Origin: Bufo bufo
Lineage: Eukaryota > Chordata > Amphibia > Anura > Bufonidae
DNA length: 64,000 nt
Direction: 5' to 3'
Assembly (NCBI RefSeq): GCF_905171765.1
Contig: NC_053390.1
Coordinates: forward strand, 137,470,820-137,534,819
The stretch's first letter is position 1, and the number at the start of each line of letters is the position of its first letter. The notes under the pieces are model-generated. The model did no database searches, was not told the origin of the DNA, and worked only from the letters and a program-made list of their open reading frames with translations. Positions 11,701 through 20,744 of the stretch are shown in pieces. Both the position numbers and the translations under genes were made by a program.

Positions 11701-11976
11701 CTTTTCTTCGATTAAGTGGAGATCATCACTGTTTTGTTTGAGTACTGCTGTGTCTTGTACTCCGAAGTGTTTTGTTAATCACTGTCTGCCTTCAATTCAA
11801 GCTGCCAAATCTCTCATTAAGTTTGAATTTTGGGACATTATGTTTGAATGTTGGAATCTTAGGTTTTTCTCATCTTATAAGAAATACAACTGCTCTTTTT
11901 CCTGACATGATCACTGCTCAAAAGTCTTTTGTCAATGCAAACTGTAACACAATCCTGCCACATTTTTAGAACCTAC
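8787..11976. other. Long spacer without recognisable genes
   Basis: About 3.2 kb of AT-rich sequence. The reading frames are short and show no known domain. A 42-bp hairpin built on ATCAGGAACAAGCATT lies at 10067-10108. A patch at 10560-10700 containing GGTAATTTGCATATC looks like old repeat debris. This is the longest stretch of the window that I cannot assign to an element. Confidence 0.4.
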
Positions 11977-12476
11977 TTAAAGGAGTTGGCCACCTTTTTA
12001 GTTAATTTTTTTTTGGGCAAAACTGAAAAGGGAAGCATACTTACCAGCTCCCCAATGCTGGGTTGGCTCCTTTGCTCCCCTTGGCTGTCTCGCCCGGGTC
12101 CCCTGCAGTCAATATCAGCTTGACACCACTGCAGCCAATAGTATTGACCACTGTGAGGAAAGTTTAACATGGTCACACATCTCATAAGAACATGATAATT
12201 TTGCGCATACGCTGTTATTGCGAGTATCGGCTCATGTGCAAATAATATGCCTACAAAAGTGAATCAGTGATTATAAATGTGCAGTACCTTACATTTTAAA
12301 GGACCTATCAACATGAAATGCAGTGACATTGCAGGCAGCAGATAATAGAGCAGGAGAAGCCGAGCACTTTTCAGTGGGAAAAGATTTAGTAAAACCTGTA
12401 ATTTATACATCTCTGGTATTTATGACTTCATTGTTCATGTGGGAGGTGTTATCAGTGATTGATAGCATTCTATGTG
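11977..12476. repeat. Unpaired T2-type ends
   Basis: TTAA followed by AGGAGTTGGCCACC at 11977 and TTTTAAAGGACCTATC at about 12296 both look like single ends of TTAA/AGG elements. I could not find matching opposite ends, so they are probably truncated copies. Confidence 0.35.
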
Positions 12477-12479
12477 TAA

Positions 12480-12783
12480 GGCCTCATGCACACGACCGTT
12501 CCGTTTTTTGCGGTCCACAAACTGCGGATCCGCAAAAAAACGGAAGCCGCCCATGTGCCTTCCGCAATTTGAGGAACGGAACGGGCGGCCCATTGGTGAA
12601 ATGCCTATTCTTGTCCGCTAAATGGACAAGAATAGGACATGTTATATTTTGCGGGGCTACGGAATGGAGCAACGGACGCGGACAGCACACGGAGTGCTGT
12701 CCGCATCTTTTGTGGCCCCATTGAAGTGAATGGGTCCGCATCCGAGCCGCAAAAAACTGAACTACGGTTGTGTGCATGAGGCC
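12480..12783. mobile_element. Harbinger-type MITE, 304 bp
   Basis: Terminal repeats GGCCTCATGCACACGACCGT at the left and its near-complement ending TGTGCATGAGGCC at the right. TAA flanks both sides (12477-12479 and 12784-12786). The interior has GCGGATCCGC-type palindromes shared with the fragment at 27527-27621. Confidence 0.85.
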
Positions 12784-12988
12784 TAAGTGTGTATACAGAA
12801 AATGCTATCAATCACCGATAGCTCTCCTGTAAACATTTAAATCAGATATAGATTTAAATGCATAAATTAAAAGTTTTAATGAATCTTTTCCCACAAAACT
12901 TTGGACCTGCGGCATAACCAGTCTATGATAACCCCCAAACGTTGCTGGAGGCCACACCCAATTTATTATGAGGTGCCTAATTTATTAC

Positions 12989-13309
12989 TAGTGTTGATCG
13001 CGAATATTATAATCGCGAATATTAGCACTTCAAAAATTCGCAAATATCTAGAATATAGTGCTATATCTTCTAGATTTTTTTTCATCAGTACCCATGATCC
13101 CTCACTGCTTATTGCTTGTGGGACAATGAAAAGGCTGTAATATCTTTGACTTTAGGAGTAGTGTTGATCGCAAATTTTCATATTTTCCCAATCAAGAAAA
13201 TAATGACTGGAGATCACGAATTCTCGAATTCGGAAAAATATGACGAATATTCACCCAAATATTAATGAAATATCGCAAATTCGAATATTGCCCCTGCCGC
13301 TCATCACTG
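12989..13309. mobile_element. hAT-type MITE with perfect 8-bp target duplication
   Basis: Starts TAGTGTTGATCGCGAAT and ends GCCGCTCATCACTG, an imperfect terminal inverted repeat. The flanks are identical 8-mers, TTTATTAC at 12981-12988 and 13310-13317. Eight-base duplications are diagnostic of hAT elements. A second TAGTGTTGATCGC start lies inside at about 13160, so the copy may be a tandem or nested product. Confidence 0.78.
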
Positions 13310-13317
13310 TTTATTAC

Positions 13318-13831
13318 GAGGAGACACAGAACCATGGGAGTTCTGTCCGACCACCAGTGGTCAGACTCTTATCTAGGCTATGGATAGGAAATACATGTAC
13401 ATTTTTTTGCACTGGCATTTGCACTTTTTTTCCAGTTTTCTGCTACATCGTATACCATTTTAAACGGTGCCATTAAAAAGTGCAACTTGTCCCGCAACAA
13501 AAAAGCCCTCATACGGCAATATGAATGGGGCAATAGGCTCTACTGGGGGCAATAAACACTGTTGACGAACATATAAATACTGGGACCACATACACCATAG
13601 AAGACGTCTCTGGATGTAATAGGTATGTGGTGCTGTGTTCTCCTGTATGTGTGACCATGCAGAATTTTAATGTCCATTTAAATATATCTTTAGCACTGTT
13701 CTGTGGGGGACTAGGGAAAGGTATACTGTATAGTATACTGTTTTTTTTCCTTGTGGGGCCCAAACATGAGGAGCAGCCGAGGGCCTTTGGGCCACTTAAT
13801 CCGCCCCTGGACCCGGGGTTAATGTATGTGA
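13318..13831. other. Spacer, nothing recognised
   Basis: No domain-bearing frame. The GGGCCACTTAATCCGCCCC stretch near 13790 looks like repeat debris. Confidence 0.35.
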
Positions 13832-14383
13832 TGTGGGGATTCACTTTGGTTGACAGAGTGTGTGGACGCAGTACAGAGGCAAATTACCAGTTCTTAAATC
13901 AAACTTCTGTGTTTATTCACAAAAACAAAACGTCACTTTGCATTCTTGGTGTTAGTTCACACACAATGGAAAGTCTACATTGGAAAAATCACCTTGTTGG
14001 CAGTTCTGCCTCCAGCAGTCAATAGCAGGCTTTTAGGGGGCCCGTTTCACTTACAGATGGGTCTCAGCCCTCAGCCTCACATCCCAGCACACACACCTCC
14101 TGGGCTCCACTGTCAGACTGAGGTAATCCTCCTCACCTGGCAGTGCTGGCTGGTTTTTAGGCCTGGCAAAACCCGGCCTGGAACATGGGGAGTAGTCACC
14201 CACCCAGCACTTTGACTACTCCAAGTAAGAGCCGTCCCGGATCAGCTATAAAGCCATACTAAGTATTAAGGTGTCAAACAGCATCTGCTGCTGACACATA
14301 CAAAACGCCTCTTACTCCACCGAGGCCATGAACCTCGGTGACACGTACCTATTATCCACGATGATTCCTTGTACCTTCTTACA
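13832..14383 (-). mobile_element. 3' LTR of the Ty3/gypsy element
   Basis: The plus strand reads TGTGGGGATT ... TTCTTACA, so the minus strand begins TGTAAGAA and ends AATCCCCACA, the TG...CA form of an LTR. Its left ~150 bp matches the second copy at 17081-17229, which defines the boundary. Both copies carry AATAAA on the minus strand (about 13907 and 17157). Directly before it on the minus strand is a purine tract, GGGGGAAGG, suitable as the polypurine primer. Length is 552 bp. Confidence 0.82.
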
Positions 14384-16120
14384 TACCTTCCCCCATTGTT
14401 CAACCCCGAGTGGGTGAACACATGCCATACAGTATACTCGGGACAGGGCATCAGCGTTTCCCTGCAACCGGCCTGCCCTGTGTTCTACGGAGAACTAAAG
14501 TTTTGTAAGGACAGGAACCACCTGGTGGCTCGGGCATTTCTCTCTTTGGCCTGGCTCATCCACTTGAGAGGGGAGTGGTCAGTCACCAGGCGAAATGTTC
14601 TCGCCAACAAATAATAACGGAGGGACTCGAGTGCCCACTTGATAGCCAGGCACTCTCTTTCCACTATACTGTACCTGGTCTCTGCTGGGGTGAGCTTGCG
14701 GCTTAGGAAGACAATGGGATGCTCCTCCCTATTGACTTCCTGAGACAGTACAGCACCAAGGCCTACTTTGGAGGCGCCTGTCTGCACTATGAATTCTTGC
14801 TTGAATTCAAGCGTCACCAAAACCGGGGACCCACACTGGGCCGACTTCAAAGCGGAAAAAGTTTCTTCCGCCCAGTCATTCCAGTGAACCATCACTGACT
14901 TGCCCTACAATAACCCTGTCAATGGAGCGGCTACAGTAGCAAAGTGGGGAATAAATCTCATGTAATAGCCTATCATACCTAGGAATGACTTTACTTGTTT
15001 AGTGGTGACAGGTCGGGGCCAATTTCTTAACGCCTCTATTTTGTTTACTTGGGGTTTGATCACTCCGCGCCCAATGACATACCCCAGGTATTTAGTCTCC
15101 TCTAACATTATTGCACATTTTTTGGTGTTTGCAGTTGGTCCCGCCTTCCGAAGGGAGTCCACTACAGCCTGCACTTTGGGTAGGTGACTTTCCCAACCGG
15201 TACTGTGGATGACAATATCGTCCAGGTAAGCCGAATCGCAGAGATAATGTGGACGCAGCACAATGTCTATAAGCCGTTGAAAAGTGGTGGGAGCACCATG
15301 CAGACCAAAGGGTAGCACCTTGTACTGATACAGCCCTTCAGGTGTGATGAAGGCAGTTTTCTCTTTGGCAGCCTCCGTTAAGGGAACCTGCCAGTAACCT
15401 TTTGTGAGGTCCAAAACAGAAAAATACCGGGCTTGTCCTAACCTCTCGATAAGCTCATCCACCCGGGGCATGGGATTCGAATTGAATTTGGAAATCTCGT
15501 TCAGTTTACAAAAATTGTTACAGAACCGGAGTGTCCCATCCGGCGTGCGTATTATCACTATAGGACTAGCCCACTCACTTTTAGACTCCTCAATGATGTT
15601 TAGCCTCAGCATCATTTGCACTTCCTCTGAGATGGCTTGTCGCCGAGCCTTGGGTACCTGGTATGGTTTTAGCCGGACTTTCGCCTGAGGCTCAGTGACA
15701 ATGTCATGCCGAATTGTGGAAGTGCGTTCAGGGAGATCCGAAAACACATCTGTGTTCCAGCTAATAAATTCCCTGGCCTCCTGAGCCTGGTTAGAGGAGA
15801 GGCCGTCAGAAATTCTTACTGTGGCAGCCGCTTCCCTTGCTTCAGACAGAGGGGCCGAAACCTCTTCCCCTAGAAAACCTGGCCGTGGGCTGCCTTCAGT
15901 ACAGGTTTCCCTATCTTTCCACGGCTTGAGTAGATTCACATGGTACACCTGCTCCGGCTTTCGCCTCTCTGGCGGGTGTACCTTGTAATTTACCTCTCCA
16001 ATTTTTCACGTACCTCGTAGGGCCCCTGCCACCTGGCCAGGAACTTACTGTCCACGGTCGGCACCAGAACCAAAACCCGATTACCCAGGTTAAATATCCG
16101 GATCGAGCCTGCCGATTGTA
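14384..16120 (-). pseudogene. pol: Ty3/gypsy pol: integrase C-terminus, reverse transcriptase, RNase H
   Basis: This would be the polyprotein that copies and integrates the element. Read on the minus strand, it starts with an integrase C-terminal remnant (about 16100-15950) carrying the GPY/F motif LARWQGPYEV and then YHVNLLKPWK. Reverse transcriptase follows: the fingers block WASPIVIIRTPDGTLRFC, the LDLTKGYWQVPL block, and the active site YLDDIVIHS near 15215. RNase H follows, with LSRKLTPAETRYSIVERECL and the terminal NADALSR motif near 14440. The frame then runs straight into the LTR, so no integrase can lie downstream. An in-frame TAG at about 14905 separates reverse transcriptase from RNase H, and a frameshift breaks the end. 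Protease and the integrase catalytic core are missing. Confidence 0.88.
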
Positions 16121-16996
16121 GATCCGATTGGAGCCAGGTTTGTAGGGCATACATACTGGGTGGGTTTGGTTGGTACAAGTCGCTGGGTCTGTGATGGAGA
16201 TTTACTTGGTTTGACAGCCCCCCTCCCAAAAGAATTAAGATTCTTGGTAGCCTCATAGCCCTCCACCAGGTCCACCATTTCCAGGGCATTGCCAGGAGAC
16301 ACCTGACCAATCCAGGGCTGGAAAGGGGGTGGCAGAGCCCTCCAGAACATATCAGCCAATAGTCTATCCAGCATAGCCGTGGGACTCAGCACATCAGGCT
16401 GTAGCCACTTTAGCAAGAGGTGGAATAAGTCATAATACTGGGGTCTTGCAGGCTCCGCCAGCTTAAACCCGCACTGATGCACCTGCTGGGCCCGGACCAA
16501 CACTTTTACTCCCAGTCTTGCCAAAATCTCACCCTTTACTTTTTGGTAGTCGGCCGCTTGATCGTCTGGCAAGTAGAAATACACTCGCTGGAAATCGGAT
16601 GCCAGGAATGGTGCGACGACCTCAGCCCACTGGTCTCGGGGTACAGATGTAGCAGGGTTAGCACTCAAGCTCTTAACTCATCGTGTTATCTTGAGACAAA
16701 AGCCATTGAAAAGCAATTGAAGCAGGTTTCGATGTCGTTTGCGGGGGTCATCTTAGGAATCGTGGCACGGACTACTTTCTGGGCATCGTGGGGTTGCGTG
16801 GGGTTGCTCCTGCTGTCTGCAAAACCACATGTTGTAGCAGCAACTGGTTAGTCTCCTGCTGCTGCTGCTTATTAGCCTCACGTTGATGCAGGTTTGTCTC
16901 TCGCTGCTGCAGATTAGCCTCCATGAGGGCCTTCACAACAGCCTCCATTTTGTCTTCGGGCACTGGTTGAAATACAGCTGGTTTAATGTACGACAT
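16121..16996 (-). pseudogene. gag: Ty3/gypsy gag with SCAN-like capsid domain
   Basis: The N-terminus at 16996 (MSYIKPAVFQPVPEDKMEAV) leads into a Gln/Glu-rich segment with repeated QQRE and HQRE units, probably a coiled coil. After a frameshift near 16770 and in-frame stops near 16680, the capsid part continues, with the block WLQPDVLSPTAMLDRLLADM and the ALPPPFQPWIGQ stretch. This pattern is like the SCAN/gypsy capsid fold, which mediates Gag assembly. The zinc knuckle and protease that should follow are absent, because gag runs into the integrase remnant near 16120. This is an internal deletion. Confidence 0.78.
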
Positions 16997-17080
16997 TCAA
17001 CCGTGCCTGGAAAAATGCAGAACCCAAAAATATTGTGGTTAATGCCAGCCTCACTGCTCTTGCCCACATCCTCCACCAAT

Positions 17081-17229
17081 TGTGGGGATTTGCTCTGGCA
17101 GACAGGGTGTGCCGACGCAGTACAGGAAAATTACCAGTTCTTAAATCAAACTTCTGTGTTTATTCACACATAAAGCAAAAACAAAACGTCACTTTGCAGT
17201 CTTTGCCTTGTTGGCAGTTCGGCCTCCAG
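17081..17229 (-). mobile_element. 5' LTR of the Ty3/gypsy element, truncated
   Basis: Starts TGTGGGGATT like the copy at 13832 and shares the ACGCAGTACAG, TTAAATCAAACTTCTGTGTT and AAAACGTCACTTTGCA blocks with it. It stops at 17229 where the hAT-1 terminus begins. In the other LTR copy the sequence continues CAGTCAATAGCAGG, and I do not find that continuation in the window. Just inside the LTR, on the minus strand, TTGGTGGAGGATGTGGGC could be the tRNA primer site, because it has the expected TGG start. Confidence 0.82.
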
Positions 17230-17445
17230 TAGGGTTGAGCGAACCCGAACTGTAAAGTTTGGGTTCGTACCAAACTTTTGGATTTTTGGACCCGGGACCC
17301 GAACATTTCAGTAAAAGTTTGGGTTCGGGTTCGGTGTTCGGCACTTTCTTGGCGCTTTTTGAAAGGCTGCAGAGCAGCCAATCAACAAGTGGTTAACTGT
17401 CTGACCTTAAAAGCCATCACAGCCATGCCTATTAATGGCATGGCT

Positions 17446-17486
17446 GTGATTGGCCAGAGCAGCATGTGACCCAGCCTCTATATAAG
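17446..17486 (+). promoter_or_regulatory. hAT-1 core promoter: CCAAT and TATA boxes
   Basis: GATTGGCC at 17446-17453 is an inverted CCAAT box and TATATAAG at 17479-17486 is a TATA box about 30 bp downstream. The same two elements with similar spacing precede hAT-2 (minus strand, 42308-42346) and hAT-3 (minus strand, 54138-54184). Transcription would start near 17510 and run through the tandem arrays toward 24576. Confidence 0.62.
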
Positions 17487-18293
17487 CTGGAGTCACGTAG
17501 CACTGCACGTCACTCTGCTGTTACAAGTGTAGGGAGAGGATGCTGCTGGACTTGTGATTTCAGGGAGAGAATAGGAGAGAATCTAACTCAGCGATCTACC
17601 TAGAAATAGTTGTGTGGGTGCAGGGCACAATCGTTTTACCTTGCCCTAAGCCCATTGACCAAAAAAACCTAACTTTTATAATTCTGTAAGTTAGGTGGGC
17701 GGTGGCGGCCATTTTATGCAAGCTCAGTGCACCAGCACTGCATCTGAGCTTTTGGGACATTGCAAATCACAATTTTTTTGGGCAATCTACAACATCTGGA
17801 TTAGTCAGTGTGCAATTTAAGCTAACAATACAACCAACATTTTCTGGGGTTTGAAAAACACACTTTTTTTTTGTCAAAAAACAATATTTTCCTGATCTGC
17901 AAGTGTTAAATTCAAGTTTAATATATACAGCTTTCATATTCCGTTGCCAAAAAAAAACACTTTTTTGGCAATCCACAACATCTGGATTAGTCAGTGTGCA
18001 ATTTAAGCTAGAAATACACCCATCATTTTCTGGGGTTTTAAAAACACACTTTTTTGTCAAAAAACAGTATTTTCCTGATCTGCAAATGTTGAATTCAAGT
18101 TTTATATATATACAGCTTTCATATTCTGTTACGAAAAAAACTTTTTTTGGGCAATCTACAACATCTGGATTAGTCAGTGTGCAATTTAAGCTAGAAATAC
18201 ACCCATCATTTTCTGGGGTTTGAAAAACACACTTTTTTGTCAAAAAACAGTATTTTCCTGATCTGCAAGTGTTAAATTCAAGTTGAATATATA

Positions 18294-19851
18294 CAGTCGT
18301 GGCCAAAAGTTTTGAGAATTACATAAATATTGGAAATTGGAAAAGTTGCATGCTTAAATTTTTATAATATAAATTTGCATATACTCCAGAATGTTATGAA
18401 GAGTGATCAGATGAATTGCATAGTCCTTCTTTGCCCAGAAAATTAACTTAATCCAAAAAAACCTTTCCACTGCATTTCATTGCTGTCATTAAAGGACCTG
18501 CTGAGATCATTTCAGTAATCGTCTTGTTAACTCAGGTGAGAATGTTGACGAACACAAGGCTGGAGATCATTATGTCAGGCTGATTGGGTTAAAATGGCAG
18601 ACTTGACATGTTAAAAGGAGGGTGATGCTTGAAATCATTGTTCTTCTATTGTTAACCATGGTGACCTGCAAAGAAACGCGTGCAACCATCATTGCGTTGC
18701 ATAAAAATGGCTTCACAGGCAAGGATATTGTGGCTACTAAGATTGCACCTCAATCAACAATTTATAGAATCATCAAGAACTTCAAAGAAAGAGGTTCAAT
18801 TCTTGTTAAGAAGGCTTGAGGGCGTCCAAGAAAGTCCAGCAAGCGCCAGGATCGTCTCCTAAAGAGGATTCAGCTGCGGGATCGGAGTGCCACCAGTGCA
18901 GAGCTTGCTCAGGAATGGCAGCAGGCAGGTGTGAGCGCATCTGCACGCACAGTGAGGCCAAGACTTTTGGAAGATGGCCTGGTGTCAAGAAGGGCAGCAA
19001 AGAAGCCACTTCTCTCCAAAAAAAACATCAGGGACAGATTGATCTTCTGCAGAAAGTATGGTGAGTGGACTGCTGAGGACTGGGGCAAAGTCATATTCTC
19101 CGATGAAGCCTCTCTCTGATTGTTTGGGGCATCTGGAAAAAGGCTTGTCCGGAGAAGAAAAGGTGAGCGCTACCATCAGTCCTGTGTCATGCCAACAGTA
19201 AAGCATCCTGAGACCATTCATGTGTGGGGTTGCTTCTTATCCAAGGGAGTGGGCACACTCACAATTTTGCCCCAAAAACACAGCCATGAATAAAGAATGG
19301 TACCAAAACACCCTCCAACAGCAACTTCTTCCAACAATCCAACAACAGTTTGGTGAAGAACAATGCATTTTCCAGCACAATGGAGCACCGTGCCATAAGG
19401 CAAAAGTGATAACTAAGTGGCTCGGGGACCAAAACATTGACATTTTGGGTCCATGGCCTGGAAACGCCCCAGATCTTAATCCCATTGAGAACTTGTGGTC
19501 AATCCTCAGGAGGCGGGTTGACAAACAAAAACCCACTAATTCTGACAAACTCCAAGAAGTGATTATGAAAGAATGGGTTGCTATCAGTCAGGAATTGGCC
19601 CAGAAGTTGATTGAGAGCATGCCCAGTCGAATTGCAGAGGTCCTGAAAAAGAAGGGCCAACACTGCAAATACTGACTCTTTGCATAAATGTCATGTAATT
19701 GTCGATAAAAGCCTTTGAAACGTATGAAGTGCGTGTAATTATATTTCACTACATCACAGAAACAACTGAAACAAAGATCTAAAAGCAGTTTAGCAGCAAA
19801 CTTTGTGAAAACTAATATTTGTGTCATTCTGAAAACTTTTGGCCACGACTG
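18294..19851 (+). mobile_element. Tc1-type transposon C inside the 183-bp array
   Basis: Ends CAGTCGTGGCCAAAAGTTTT and its reverse complement, with TA on both sides (18292-18293 and 19852-19853). Removing the element and one TA restores an array unit of 182 bp, which confirms the boundaries. Length is 1558 bp. Confidence 0.95.
18658..19675 (+). pseudogene. Tc1-type DD35E transposase (broken, second Asp lost)
   Basis: Start MVTCKETRATIIALHKNG; the helix-turn-helix spans roughly residues 1-50. A TGA at 18817 interrupts the frame just before the GRPRK AT-hook. The first catalytic Asp is in FSDEASL, followed at once by a TGA near 19117. A frameshift lies near 19273. The last part has FQHNGAPCH, where the family normally has Asp in place of the Asn (an AAT codon), and the Glu in DLNPIENLW, 35 residues later. 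Stops, a frameshift and a lost catalytic residue make it dead. Confidence 0.92.
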
Positions 19852-20744
19852 TACAGCTTTCATATTCTGTTACCAAAAAAACATTTTTTTGGGCAATCTA
19901 CAACATCTGGATTAGTCAGTGTGCAATTTAAGCTAGAAATACACCCATCATTTTCTGGGGTTTGAAAAACACACTTTTTTGTCAAAAAACAGTATTTTCC
20001 TGATCTGCAAGTGTTAAATTCAAGTTCTATATATACAGCTTTCATATTCTGTTACCAAAAAAACACTTTTTTGGCAATCTACAACATCTGGATTAATCAG
20101 TGTGATTTTTAAGCTAGAAATACACCCATCATTTTCTGGGGTTTTAAAACCACACTTTTTTTTTTTTAAAAAACCCTGTTTTTTCCTGATCTGCAAGTGT
20201 TAAATTCAAGTTTAATATATACAGCTTTCATATTCTGTTACCAAAAAACACTTTTTTGGCAATCTACAACATCTGGATTAGTCAGTGTGCAATTTAAACT
20301 AGAAATACACCCATCATTTTCTGGGGTTTTAAAAACACACTTTTTTTGTTGTCAAAAAACAGTATTTTCCTGATCTGCAAGTGTTAAATTCAAGTTTAAT
20401 ATATATACAGCTTTCATATTCTGTTACCAAAAAAACACTTTTTTGGCAATCTACAACATCTGGATTAGTCAGTGTGCAATTTAAGCTAAAAATACACCCA
20501 TCATTTTCTGGGGTTTTAATAACACACTTTGTTGACAAAAACCACTATTTTCAGGCCTTGCAACATCAGCACGTGTGAAATTACAGGCTTATATACTGCT
20601 GTCAAATTCAGTTGTTAAACAAACACTCGTTTGGGCACAAAAAATTTAGTTGGCAGCCTTTGATGCAGATGTCATTGTGAGGTACACCCTTAATACATTT
20701 GGGTTAGATTCAGAGATTTTAAATACCGCCATTTGGTGCACCAA

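Larger units (their letters stand above)
17781..20540. repeat. 183-bp tandem array, seven units
   Basis: Units start with GGCAATCTACAACATCTGG at 17781, 17967, 18150, 19892, 20073, 20258 and 20445; unit lengths are 181-187 bp. The third unit is split by a Tc1 insertion. The tail 20520-20680 is degenerate. Each unit contains a CTGATCTGCAAGTGTTAAAT block and a TATATATACAGCTTTCATAT block. The units read open on the minus strand because the length is close to 61 codons; indels between units show that this frame is not conserved. Confidence 0.93.

Noticed and set aside
14904..15950. Host gene with reverse-transcriptase domain
   Set aside because: Flanked by gag, RNase H and a pair of LTRs and carrying stops, so it is a retrotransposon remnant.
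17767..18306. 179-codon cysteine-rich repeat protein on the minus strand
   Set aside because: It is the 183-bp tandem unit translated; a unit close to 61 codons stays open by default. Unit lengths vary from 181 to 187 bp and other units break the frame, so there is no sign of coding constraint.
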